A DNA stretch of 64,000 bases from contig CAMYNW010000019.1 of the NCBI GenBank assembly GCA_947259885.1, positions 114,392 through 178,391 on the forward strand, in the 5' to 3' direction. Positions 45,567 to 53,949 of this stretch are shown in pieces. Position numbers and translations under genes: made by a program. The DNA comes from an uncultured Gammaproteobacteria bacterium (GTDB lineage: Bacteria > Pseudomonadota > Gammaproteobacteria > Arenicellales > Poriferihabitantaceae). Within the stretch, counting starts at the first letter, position 1. Every line of letters starts with the position of its first letter. The notes under the pieces were generated by a model. It searched no databases. It saw only the letters and a list, made by a program, of their open reading frames with translations, and was not told the origin of the DNA.

Positions 45567-45959
45567 ATGAAATTCTCGGTAGTTGTGAACGAAGGGCCCT
45601 ACACTCATCAGGCTAGTGATAGTGCCTACTATTTCACTCGTGCTGTCTTATCGCAGGGGCACGAAATAATGCGAGTATTTTTTTACCATGACGGGGTTAA
45701 TAACGGCACCCGCTTGACTACGCCACCTCAGGATGACCGTAATATCACAAACCGATGGTCTGATCTTGCAAAGGAACATGACCTTGACCTGGTTGTATGC
45801 GTTGCGGCGGCGCAGCGTCGCGGGATCGTTGACGAGGACGAACAAAAACGCAACAGCAAGGACACTAATAACATCGCTGACGGATTTCGTATTTCAGGTC
45901 TCGGTCAATTGATTGAGGCAGGTATCCAGTCGGACCGACTGGTTGCATTTGGCGATTAA
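45567..45959 (+). CDS. dsrE: Sulfur relay protein DsrE
   Basis: Subunit of the DsrE2F2H2 sulfurtransferase that passes persulfide sulfur to DsrC. The 130-aa protein has the conserved sulfur-carrying cysteine at position 78 (DLVVCVAAAQRRG), the same number as in A. vinosum DsrE. Its presence separates oxidative from reductive Dsr systems. It lies 11 bases after dsrB. Confidence 0.97.
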   Translation: MKFSVVVNEGPYTHQASDSAYYFTRAVLSQGHEIMRVFFYHDGVNNGTRLTTPPQDDRNITNRWSDLAKEHDLDLVVCVAAAQRRGIVDEDEQKRNSKDTNNIADGFRISGLGQLIEAGIQSDRLVAFGD

Positions 45960-45976
45960 TCAAGGAGGATATACAA

Positions 45977-46411
45977 ATGTCTGATCAGGAGGCCAGCCCA
46001 ACCAGTGGCATCATCAAAAAGTTTTTATATGTTAATCGACGGGCGCCTCATGGCTCGAATTATGCGCAAGAGGGTCTGGAAGTGGCGCTAGTCGGGGCTG
46101 CCTTTGAGCAGGATGTGGCCATGGCGTACATTGATGATGGGGTGTTTCAGTTAAAGACCGATCAGGATACCAGCGAGATCGGTACCAAGAATTTCAGTCC
46201 CACATATCGTGCGCTTGGGGATTACGACGTTAAGAAAATTTATGTCGAGAAGGAATCTCTTGAGAAGCGAGGGCTAACACAGGACGACCTGATGCCTCTT
46301 GTATATGAGGATGAAGACGATGACTGGGCAGAAAAACCGATGATCAACCTGGTAAGTGCTGCCGAGCTTCAGGACATTATTGAACAATCTGACGTGGTGT
46401 TGAACTTTTAG
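45977..46411 (+). CDS. dsrF: Sulfur relay protein DsrF
   Basis: Structural partner in DsrEFH. The 144-aa protein has a DsrE-like fold with a longer N-terminus and an acidic insert (EDEDDDWAEKP). It contains no cysteine at all, which fits a non-catalytic role. A strong AGGAGG ribosome site precedes it. Confidence 0.95.
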   Translation: MSDQEASPTSGIIKKFLYVNRRAPHGSNYAQEGLEVALVGAAFEQDVAMAYIDDGVFQLKTDQDTSEIGTKNFSPTYRALGDYDVKKIYVEKESLEKRGLTQDDLMPLVYEDEDDDWAEKPMINLVSAAELQDIIEQSDVVLNF

Positions 46412-46425
46412 CCTGAGATCTAACG

Positions 46426-46728
46426 ATGTTGCACACAGTTAACAAATCGCCTTTTGAAAAAAACAGTCTGCAAACCTGTCTGCGGCTGTCTCAGCCGGGA
46501 TCCAGCATTCTGCTGATAGAAGATGGCATATACGGTGCGCTTAAAGGTAGCGATGCGGCAGCCAATATCACAGAACATTTGCAGGATCGTCAATTTTATG
46601 TATTGGGGCCCGATCTGAAGGCCAGGGGAATAGACAAAAGCAGACTCATTGACGGGATAGAGATAGTGGACTATGACGGCTTCGTTAAGTTAGCCGTAGA
46701 GGAACCAAAAGTTCAATCCTGGATGTAA
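46426..46728 (+). CDS. dsrH: Sulfur relay protein DsrH
   Basis: Third DsrEFH subunit, 100 aa, TusB-like. The N-terminus MLHTVNKSPFEKNSLQTC is highly typical and places the conserved cysteine at position 18. It follows dsrF by 14 bases. The 48 bases between dsrH and dsrC are AT-rich and could hold a secondary promoter, as dsrC often needs high expression (inference). Confidence 0.96.
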   Translation: MLHTVNKSPFEKNSLQTCLRLSQPGSSILLIEDGIYGALKGSDAAANITEHLQDRQFYVLGPDLKARGIDKSRLIDGIEIVDYDGFVKLAVEEPKVQSWM

Positions 46729-46776
46729 TTATTTTATTTAACGACTTTAATCGACCTACTCAAATGGAGCGCAATA

Positions 46777-47109
46777 ATGACTATTGAAGTAAGCGGCAAA
46801 TCCTACGAAACCGATGAGGAAGGGTATCTTGCCAATCTTAGTGACTGGAACCTTGAACTGGCGGAAGCTATGGCCAAGCAAGATGGTTGCGATTTGACGG
46901 AGAATCACTGGGAAGTTGTAAACTTTCTACGTGAGTATTATGACGAATACCAGATTGCCCCAGCGGTTCGTGTATTAACCAAAGCAATCGGAAAACGCCT
47001 TGGCAAGGACAAGGGTAACAGTAAGTACCTGTATGAACTGTTTCCATATGGTCCCGCTAAGCAGGCGTGTAAGTATGCCGGCTTACCCAAGCCCACGGGT
47101 TGCGTCTAA
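46777..47109 (+). CDS. dsrC: Sulfur carrier DsrC
   Basis: Physiological substrate of DsrAB; carries sulfur between DsrEFH and the reductase. The 110-aa protein has both redox cysteines in the C-terminal arm: Cys98 (KQACKYAG) and the penultimate Cys109 (TGCV end), the DsrC hallmark. Compare the cysteine-less paralogue at 40137-40478. A GGAG site precedes the ATG. Confidence 0.98.
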   Translation: MTIEVSGKSYETDEEGYLANLSDWNLELAEAMAKQDGCDLTENHWEVVNFLREYYDEYQIAPAVRVLTKAIGKRLGKDKGNSKYLYELFPYGPAKQACKYAGLPKPTGCV

Positions 47110-47146
47110 GATTTATGTTCTGGTATCGCGGCTAAAAGGCGTTGCA

Positions 47147-47863
47147 GTGTCCGTTGTTTCTTATTTGTATGCAGCCCTGTTCTATCTGGCAACGGCTATA
47201 CTGATCGTTGGGGTTGGCAGGCGGATTCTTTTGTATAGCCGCACGCCCGCTCCGCTCAAAATTCCGACCACTCCCGCGCCCACCACCACTCCCGGTGTGG
47301 TCGCCAGGATGTTTCGGGAAGTCGTATTCTTCGAAAGCCTGTTCAAATCTAATAAATGGACCTGGCTGTTTGGCTGGGCATTTCATTTTGGATTGTTGCT
47401 GGCGCTGCTTCGCCATCTTCGATACTTCACTGACCCGGTCTGGTCCTGGGTGGCCTTTATCCAGAGTGCAGGGGTGTATGCTGGTTACGCCATGGTATTT
47501 GGCTTGGTCGGGCTTTGGATCAGGCGTCTGGCTGTCGATCGTGTGCGGTATATTTCAGCGCCCTCGGATCATCTTATGTTGGCATTGATCCTCGGGATTG
47601 CCGGATCCGGACTGCTGATGAAATTTGTATGGCATACCGATGTGGTTGCCCTCAAGACATATATGCTTGGTTTGATGAGCCTGCAAATAAAGCAACTCCC
47701 GTCGGATCCCATGCTCCTAATCCATCTCGCATTAGTCATCTGCTTGATGATTATTTTTCCTATCAGCAAACTATTGCATGCGCCCGGACTGTTCTTCAGT
47801 CCAACACGCAACCAGGCGGATAATCCGCGTGAGCGTCGTCATATGCCTTCTAATGCGGGATAG
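47147..47863 (+). CDS. dsrM: DsrM, cytochrome b subunit of DsrMKJOP
   Basis: Integral membrane diheme cytochrome b subunit (NarI-like) of the complex linking DsrC redox state to the quinone pool. Five hydrophobic segments are visible, with TPAPLKIPTTPAP after the first, then FGWAFHFGLLLALLRHLRYF. The GTG at 47147 has AAAAGG 7 bases upstream and gives 238 aa, matching relatives. A longer frame reaching into dsrC is rejected. Confidence 0.93.
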   Translation: MSVVSYLYAALFYLATAILIVGVGRRILLYSRTPAPLKIPTTPAPTTTPGVVARMFREVVFFESLFKSNKWTWLFGWAFHFGLLLALLRHLRYFTDPVWSWVAFIQSAGVYAGYAMVFGLVGLWIRRLAVDRVRYISAPSDHLMLALILGIAGSGLLMKFVWHTDVVALKTYMLGLMSLQIKQLPSDPMLLIHLALVICLMIIFPISKLLHAPGLFFSPTRNQADNPRERRHMPSNAG

Positions 47864-47866
47864 TCG

Positions 47867-49360
47867 ATGAAAGCAGAGTTTGACATTCCTGTAATCACTC
47901 ACTATCCGCAGACGCCTGCGATTCAGGTCGATGCCATGGTGCACAGCCAGCCGTTCGTTGCAAAACCCGATCATCAGGAGCCCCTGGGCTTTCCGGGAGA
48001 GCTGGTAGAAGACTGGCATGACAAAGCCATTGACAAGATGGGTGAACTCCTCGGCAAGTATCGTTCACTGCAGGTGTTTATGGATGCATGTGTTAAATGC
48101 GGCGCATGTACCGATAAATGTCATTATTACCTTGGGACCGCGGATCCGAAAAACATGCCGGTCGCGCGTCAGGATCTGATGCGCAAAGTGTATCGCAGGT
48201 ATTTCACCTTTGCAGGCAAGCATTTCCCAAAGCTGGTGGGTGCCGCCGATTTAACGGAAGAAGTGCTCGACGACTGGTACAAGTACTATCACCAGTGTTC
48301 GGAATGCAGGCGCTGCTCAGTCTACTGCCCCTACGGTATCGACACTGCTGAAATCACCATGGCCGGAAGGGAAATTTTGGCAAGCGTTGGTATAGGACAA
48401 AAATATTCTAACGAAATTATCGGTAAGGTTTTTAAGATCGGTAATAATCTTGGATTGCCTGAGCCGGCTCTGCTCGACACCCTGGAAGGCCTCGAGGAAG
48501 AAGTTAAAGAGGACACGGATGTTGATGTGCGTTTCCCCGTGGACCAGAAGGGTGCCGATGTACTTCTGGTTACCCCATCAGCTGATTTCTTCGCGGAGCC
48601 CCATGTTGATGGTTTGATTGGTTATGCCAAGGTATTTCACCAAGCCGGGATTAGCTGGACTCTGAGCTCCCATGCCTCAGAGGCCGCAAATTTCGGATTG
48701 TTTATCGGCAGCCAGGGCAATATGCAGCGGGTCGCAATGCGGATTCGGGAAGCTGCGCTCGAGCTGGGAGTTAAAAGAATCGTAGTGGGTGAATGCGGTC
48801 ATGCCTGGCGTGTGGCCTATAGCTACTGGAACACGCTGATTGGACCCTTTGATTTTCTGGATCCGGACTATCCGGCTCCACAACACATTTGTGAGTCAAC
48901 TTACGACTTGATTCAGCAAGGCGCACTCAAGTTCAACAAAGAAGAAAATGACGACAAAGTCGTGACCTTTCATGATTCCTGTAATGTGTCTAGAGCGTCA
49001 CGAATGGGGACAATGCCCGGCGGGCAATTTGTGATTCCGAGAGCTTTGATTAAAGCGAGCTGTAATCATTTCTTTGATATGCGCCAGGAAACTATCCATG
49101 AGGGCACGTTCTGTTGCGGTGGCGGTGGAGGTTTACTTACCGATGACTTGGTTGAGCTTCGGGTCAAAGGTGCGTTGCCAAGAATGCAAGCGCTCCACGA
49201 AGTGATCGAAGAACACGAGGTCACGCATATGGCGGCAATCTGCGCGATATGTAAAAGCCAGTTCACTAAAGTGCTGCCGTATTACGACTTAGGCATGGAT
49301 ATGATTATCAGTGTGCATCAGTTGGTGGGTGATGCCCTGGAGCTCGGAGTAGAGCGATGA
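47867..49360 (+). CDS. dsrK: DsrK, Fe-S catalytic subunit of DsrMKJOP
   Basis: HdrD-like cytoplasmic subunit thought to act on the DsrC disulfide or trisulfide. The 497-aa protein has two 4Fe-4S motifs, CVKCGACTDKCHYYLG near residue 71 and CSECRRCSVYCPYG near 144. The CCG-domain motifs FHDSCN and GTFCCGGGGGLL are near 365 and 418. It begins 3 bases after dsrM. Confidence 0.96.
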   Translation: MKAEFDIPVITHYPQTPAIQVDAMVHSQPFVAKPDHQEPLGFPGELVEDWHDKAIDKMGELLGKYRSLQVFMDACVKCGACTDKCHYYLGTADPKNMPVARQDLMRKVYRRYFTFAGKHFPKLVGAADLTEEVLDDWYKYYHQCSECRRCSVYCPYGIDTAEITMAGREILASVGIGQKYSNEIIGKVFKIGNNLGLPEPALLDTLEGLEEEVKEDTDVDVRFPVDQKGADVLLVTPSADFFAEPHVDGLIGYAKVFHQAGISWTLSSHASEAANFGLFIGSQGNMQRVAMRIREAALELGVKRIVVGECGHAWRVAYSYWNTLIGPFDFLDPDYPAPQHICESTYDLIQQGALKFNKEENDDKVVTFHDSCNVSRASRMGTMPGGQFVIPRALIKASCNHFFDMRQETIHEGTFCCGGGGGLLTDDLVELRVKGALPRMQALHEVIEEHEVTHMAAICAICKSQFTKVLPYYDLGMDMIISVHQLVGDALELGVER

Positions 49361-49382
49361 AGCGCTTCGTTAATTTCCCTTT

Positions 49383-49414
49383 TTTCCGTTGCCTATTGCG
49401 GTGCGCAACGGAAA
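49383..49414 (+). other. Strong stem-loop between dsrK and dsrL
   Basis: TTTCCGTTGC (49383-49392) pairs perfectly with GCAACGGAAA (49405-49414) around a 12-base loop. It is not followed by a T-run, so it is not a Rho-independent terminator. In an operon of this length it may stabilise or mark a processing site in the mRNA. Confidence 0.7.
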
Positions 49415-49435
49415 CATCATTATTGGAGTAAACCA

Positions 49436-51385
49436 ATGTCTGTAAACAACGAACAGCAAGCTAAGAAACTGACGTTTCGCGCCTATGAAGATGGCGATTA
49501 CAAATGGGAGGACTGGCAGGAAGCGATCTTTAGCGCCGACCATTCCCACCAGTGTCCTACTTATGTTCATCGTACACCCCCTTGTCAGGGTAGCTGCCCC
49601 TCTGGTGAAGACATACGGGGCTGGCTGCAGATTGCAAAAGGTATTGAAAAGCCACCTGCAGATATGGATTGGCAGGAATATGCATTCCGTCGTTCCACGG
49701 ATGCTAATCCTTTTCCTTCGATGATGGGCAGGGTATGCCCAGCGCCTTGTGAGGACGGATGTAACCGTAACGATGTTGAAGATTTTGTCGGCATCAATGC
49801 CGTTGAACAGTTTATTGGCGATACCGCATATGAAAAAAAATATACCTTTGAAGCGCCGGCGCTTGGCGATAAGAAAGTCGCCATTATTGGCGGCGGCCCG
49901 GCCGGCCTGGCCGCGGCGTATCAGTTGCGTCGAAAAGGTCATGGCTCACTGATTATTGACGATCACGAACAACTGGGTGGCATGATGCGCTACGGTATTC
50001 CAGGCTATCGAACTCCGCGGGATCATCTCGATCATGAGATCCAGCGCATTCTTGATATGGGCGGAATCGAGGTCCGCACAGGCGCTCGGGTTGGCACTGA
50101 TATCACAGTTGAGCAGCTTGAAACAGATTACGATGCGGTGATCTGGTGTATAGGTTGTCAGACCGGGCGCGCACTGCCTGTTCCCGGTTCCGATGCACCC
50201 AACTGCGTGAGCGGAGTCAATTTCCTCGAAGCGTTTAATCAGGGAACTCTGCAAGTCACTGCAGACCGTGTATTGTGTGTCGGTGGTGGTGATACTTCTA
50301 TCGACGTGGTCTCAGTGGCCAGGCGCCTTGGCAAGATCAAGAATATTAATAAATCGCAGCGACCGGAAGCGGTGATCGGCGGATACGTAGCGCACGACGC
50401 TGCATTTGCGGCAATGCGTGAAGGCGCTGAAGTTACCCTGACCTCATTATTTCCACGAGAGCAGATGACCGCTACCCAGGAAGAAGTAGAGGATGCCTTG
50501 CACGAGGGCGTAGATATTCACTACGGCGTGATTCCGGTTGAAGTGTTGTTGACTGATGAAGGTCGAGCCCGTGGTCTGCGGATGGCAGAGTGCCGGTTAG
50601 AGGAAGACGGTCGACCGGTACCGGTAGAGGGTACCGAGTTTGAGATCGAGTGTGACTTAATCGTTTCCGCTATCGGCCAGGGTGGTAACCTCGAGGGTCT
50701 GGAAGAATTCGATAACGGTCGTGGTTTAATCGATGCGGACAAATTCTTCCAGCATCCAGAAAAGACAGGTCATTTTGTCGCTGGAGATATTATCCGGCCA
50801 CACCTTCTGACCACCGCGATCGGTCAGGCTTCCATTGCGGCGGATAGCGTCGATCACTTTCTGAAACATGACGCGCTATCAAAACGGCCGAAGGTCGACG
50901 TGCATCACTATAGTTTGCTTGAAAAGCTGCGTGAATCAAATCTTGAACCAGAAGGTTACGATCACCAGCAGGAGTGGGGAACTTGTGATTCTGGATATGC
51001 GGTGCACAACTATGAAGACCGTAGCGCCCACGAAATAATTCCTTCAGATAAACTGTTTCTGGGTCACTTCGAATACACGCCCCGCAACAAACGCGAGGCG
51101 AGAGGACCAGGTGCGGAAGAGGTGCTCAGCGATTTTGAGGAACGTCATATTGGACTGGATGCGGAAACCGCGCGTGAGGAAGCGGGTCGGTGCATGAGCT
51201 GTGGTATGTGCTTTGAATGTGACAACTGTGTGATCTACTGTCCCCAGGATGCGGTATTCCGGGTTAAAAAGGATCAGTCCACCATGGGTCGTTACGTAGA
51301 CACGGATTATGACCGCTGTATAGGCTGTCATATATGTGCCGACGTATGTCCCACCGGTTACATCCAAATGGGGATGGGAGAATAA
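49436..51385 (+). CDS. dsrL: DsrL, NAD(P)H-linked iron-sulfur flavoprotein
   Basis: A 649-aa GltD-like flavoprotein that couples DsrAB or related redox partners to NAD(P). The N-terminal cysteines (PPCQGSCPSGEDI, VCPAPCEDGC) bind a cluster. FAD motif AIIGGGPAGLAAAY and NAD motif LCVGGGDTSIDVV follow, then a C-terminal two-cluster ferredoxin with CMSCGMCFECDNC and CIGCHICADVC. Unlike DsrMKJOP it is found mainly in oxidative Dsr operons. Confidence 0.97.
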   Translation: MSVNNEQQAKKLTFRAYEDGDYKWEDWQEAIFSADHSHQCPTYVHRTPPCQGSCPSGEDIRGWLQIAKGIEKPPADMDWQEYAFRRSTDANPFPSMMGRVCPAPCEDGCNRNDVEDFVGINAVEQFIGDTAYEKKYTFEAPALGDKKVAIIGGGPAGLAAAYQLRRKGHGSLIIDDHEQLGGMMRYGIPGYRTPRDHLDHEIQRILDMGGIEVRTGARVGTDITVEQLETDYDAVIWCIGCQTGRALPVPGSDAPNCVSGVNFLEAFNQGTLQVTADRVLCVGGGDTSIDVVSVARRLGKIKNINKSQRPEAVIGGYVAHDAAFAAMREGAEVTLTSLFPREQMTATQEEVEDALHEGVDIHYGVIPVEVLLTDEGRARGLRMAECRLEEDGRPVPVEGTEFEIECDLIVSAIGQGGNLEGLEEFDNGRGLIDADKFFQHPEKTGHFVAGDIIRPHLLTTAIGQASIAADSVDHFLKHDALSKRPKVDVHHYSLLEKLRESNLEPEGYDHQQEWGTCDSGYAVHNYEDRSAHEIIPSDKLFLGHFEYTPRNKREARGPGAEEVLSDFEERHIGLDAETAREEAGRCMSCGMCFECDNCVIYCPQDAVFRVKKDQSTMGRYVDTDYDRCIGCHICADVCPTGYIQMGMGE

Positions 51386-51386
51386 G

Positions 51387-51857
51387 TTGTCTCCTGGTCG
51401 GCTGATTCTGCTGGGCGTATGCATGGTGACCGCATTGGTCTCGGCCACTACGTCCGCAGTTGCAGATGCGCCCGTATTTCCTCGCGGCAAGGGGGAACAG
51501 TGCGTAGAGCCGACACAAACAATGCGCAAAAACCATATGAAGTTTCTTGTGCATCAAAGAGATGACACCGTGTACCAGGGAGTTCGCACAACTAAACACA
51601 GCCTGAAAAACTGCGTCGACTGTCATGTTCAGGAGGACAGCGCCGGCCAGTTTATCCCCATCGATGCACCGGGCCAGTTCTGTCAGAGTTGCCACGAGTT
51701 TGCCAGCGTTAAGTTGGACTGTTTCGAATGCCACGCGACGATGCCGGACCAAGGGCATGCGAATCTGGGTAATACGCCGGGTAAAATGGGGAGTGGCGCT
51801 GCATCGCTCACAGCACATGCATTTTCTACAAAACCTTCCGATGATGCGGCACAATAG
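51387..51857 (+). CDS. dsrJ: DsrJ, triheme periplasmic cytochrome c
   Basis: A 156-aa exported protein with an N-terminal hydrophobic anchor (about residues 5-24) and three c-haem sites: CVDCH (76-80), CQSCH (99-103) and CFECH (112-116). The lone Cys39 in GEQCVEPTQTMRKNHM sits where the unusual cysteine axial ligand of the A. vinosum protein lies. The TTG at 51387 has GGGAG 6 bases upstream; an ATG further upstream would overlap dsrL by 50 bases and is rejected. Confidence 0.94.
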   Translation: MSPGRLILLGVCMVTALVSATTSAVADAPVFPRGKGEQCVEPTQTMRKNHMKFLVHQRDDTVYQGVRTTKHSLKNCVDCHVQEDSAGQFIPIDAPGQFCQSCHEFASVKLDCFECHATMPDQGHANLGNTPGKMGSGAASLTAHAFSTKPSDDAAQ

Positions 51858-51962
51858 TTTTTCTTTCTATATTTTAGCAAAGCAATGGAGTCGCCTGACC
51901 GGATACTGGCGCGAATACGAGGTTTGCTTATGCAATGCTAAGCGGGTCAATACGGATCGCTT

Positions 51963-52709
51963 ATGAGTCTTTCCTGCAAATCAAAACAGCCGGATGGACA
52001 GCGCCGCCGATTACTGGGCGGCATTGCAGGCGCTGTATCGCTGGGTGGAGGATTCAGCCTGATCGAGTTGGCTTTAGCGAAGTCAGAAGATGAAGCGATT
52101 TCCAGTCTCAACCGTTGGGGCTTGCTGATCGATACTGCAAAGTGCGCCAGTGGCTGCGACGCCTGTGTTAAAGGTTGTAATACGGAGCACAACCTGGAAG
52201 GGTTTGATCGACCTGAGACTGATGCGCAATGGATTCGAAAACTGGAAGTAACGGATAGACAAACCGGTCATGTCAGTTCTTTGCCCATGCTGTGCCAGCA
52301 TTGTGAGGATCCTCCCTGTGTCGATGTGTGTCCAACCGGTGCTTCGTTTCGACGACAAGACGGAGTTGTGCTTGTGGATAAACACACTTGTATAGGCTGT
52401 CGATACTGCGTGATGGCCTGCCCTTATAAGGCCAGATCGTTTGTGCATGAATCTTTATACAATCAGAAATCATACTCGCCAAGAGGTAAAGGCACCGTGG
52501 AAAGCTGCACCCTGTGCGTGCACCGTATCGATGATGACCGAACTCCCGCTTGTGTTGAGTCCTGTAATCGAGACGGGAATGGTGCAATGGTTTTTGGAGA
52601 TCTCAATGATGCAGACAGTCAAATCGCAAAGACGATGCGTGATTCAGCTTCAAGACAGGTCCGGGAAGACCTGGGCTTGAATACCGGAGTGCGCTATCAG
52701 AATCTGTGA
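51963..52709 (+). CDS. dsrO: DsrO, periplasmic ferredoxin subunit of DsrMKJOP
   Basis: A 248-aa ferredoxin-type subunit with a twin-arginine signal (GQRRRLLGGIAGAVSLGGG near residue 13-31). Four 4Fe-4S motifs follow: CASGCDACVKGC, CQHCEDPPCVDVC, CIGCRYCVMAC and CTLCVHRI...CVESC. It is exported folded by Tat. It has a 105-bp gap to dsrJ with no obvious gene. Confidence 0.96.
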   Translation: MSLSCKSKQPDGQRRRLLGGIAGAVSLGGGFSLIELALAKSEDEAISSLNRWGLLIDTAKCASGCDACVKGCNTEHNLEGFDRPETDAQWIRKLEVTDRQTGHVSSLPMLCQHCEDPPCVDVCPTGASFRRQDGVVLVDKHTCIGCRYCVMACPYKARSFVHESLYNQKSYSPRGKGTVESCTLCVHRIDDDRTPACVESCNRDGNGAMVFGDLNDADSQIAKTMRDSASRQVREDLGLNTGVRYQNL

Positions 52710-52719
52710 CCGATAAGTT

Positions 52720-53910
52720 ATGAGTAGTCATTTTAAAACCCTGCAAAGCAAACACATTGGATACTGGATGATTGTAATCTTGCTGGCTGTGATGGCGCTT
52801 GCAGGCTACGGGGCCGCGCACTATATGGAGGTGCAAGGTCATTGGGTCACCGGGATGAACAATCAGGTAGTCTGGGGTCTGCCACATGTGTTTGCCATTT
52901 TCCTTATTCTGGCTGCGTCTGGGGCGCTAAACGTGGCCTCTATTAGCTCGGTTTTCGGACGTAAAGTTTACAAACCCTGGTCTCGATTGTCCGCCTTATT
53001 GGCTGTTTGTCTGCTCGTAGCTGGGTTGATTGTTCTGGTGCTGGACCTGGGACGACCTGAAAGGCTGATTGTTGCCATGACGCACTATAATTTTAAATCG
53101 ATCTTTGCCTGGAATATTTTTCTCTATACAGGTTTCATTCTGGTAGTAGCCGGATATCTTTGGACCATGTTCGAGCGCGGTATGAATCATCACACTAGCA
53201 AGGCTGGTGTTTTCGCGTTTGCCTGGAGGTTTGTCCTGACCAGCGGTACCGGTTCCATATTCGGGTTTCTGGTTGCGAGACAGTTCTATGACGCGGCCAT
53301 GATGGTGCCCATGTTTATCGTGCTATCGCTGATCTTAGGAACTGCAATATTTATACTGTTGTCTCTGTTACTGGCGCAATGGTCGCAACAGCCTGTGTTA
53401 CCGGAACTGCTGGAGCGACTCGCGAGTCTGTTGGCAATTTTTATTGTGCTGGAACTGTTCTTAGTCACTGTTTTTCACTTCACCAATCTGTACGCTACCG
53501 AGCATCATGGAATTGAGCGATTTATTCTTATCGACGGCGGGATATATACGTTCATTTTTTGGGTTGGTCAGATATTTTTGGGTGGTGTTGTGCCAGCAGT
53601 ACTGGTTTTTCTATCCGCCTGGGGACAATCTCCGCAAGGGATCAAGCTGGTTGCGATACTGGCGGTTTTAGGGGCGATGTCACAACTTTATGTCACGATA
53701 ATCGGCGGGCAGGCCTATCCACTGGTATTGTTTCCTGGAAAAGAGGTATCCAGTACGTTTTACGATGGCGTGGTAGCACAATATTCACCCAGCATGCCCG
53801 AACTGTTGTTGGGGGTTGGCGGGGTGGCGCTCGCAGTGTTGCTGGTAATCCTGGCAACCAGGATACTACCGTTCATGCCTGATGATCGTGTGTCTCGTAG
53901 CGCATCTTAA
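52720..53910 (+). CDS. dsrP: DsrP, NrfD-like membrane subunit of DsrMKJOP
   Basis: A 396-aa inner-membrane protein with about ten hydrophobic segments of the NrfD/PsrC family, which exchange electrons with the quinone pool. Diagnostic are LVLDLGRPERLI near residue 105 and the long hydrophobic repeats. It partners with DsrO. It begins 10 bases after dsrO. Confidence 0.95.
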   Translation: MSSHFKTLQSKHIGYWMIVILLAVMALAGYGAAHYMEVQGHWVTGMNNQVVWGLPHVFAIFLILAASGALNVASISSVFGRKVYKPWSRLSALLAVCLLVAGLIVLVLDLGRPERLIVAMTHYNFKSIFAWNIFLYTGFILVVAGYLWTMFERGMNHHTSKAGVFAFAWRFVLTSGTGSIFGFLVARQFYDAAMMVPMFIVLSLILGTAIFILLSLLLAQWSQQPVLPELLERLASLLAIFIVLELFLVTVFHFTNLYATEHHGIERFILIDGGIYTFIFWVGQIFLGGVVPAVLVFLSAWGQSPQGIKLVAILAVLGAMSQLYVTIIGGQAYPLVLFPGKEVSSTFYDGVVAQYSPSMPELLLGVGGVALAVLLVILATRILPFMPDDRVSRSAS

Positions 53911-53949
53911 TCTGAGCCGGTACGATCCGCTCTGACTCACTATCGCGCG

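Noticed and set aside
47000..47146. Upstream extension of dsrM into dsrC
   Set aside because: It would overlap the dsrC end in another frame; the GTG at 47147 has a better ribosome site and matches known DsrM N-termini.
49383..49414. Intrinsic terminator between dsrK and dsrL
   Set aside because: The stem is strong but there is no T-run on the downstream side, and the dsr genes continue as one operon.
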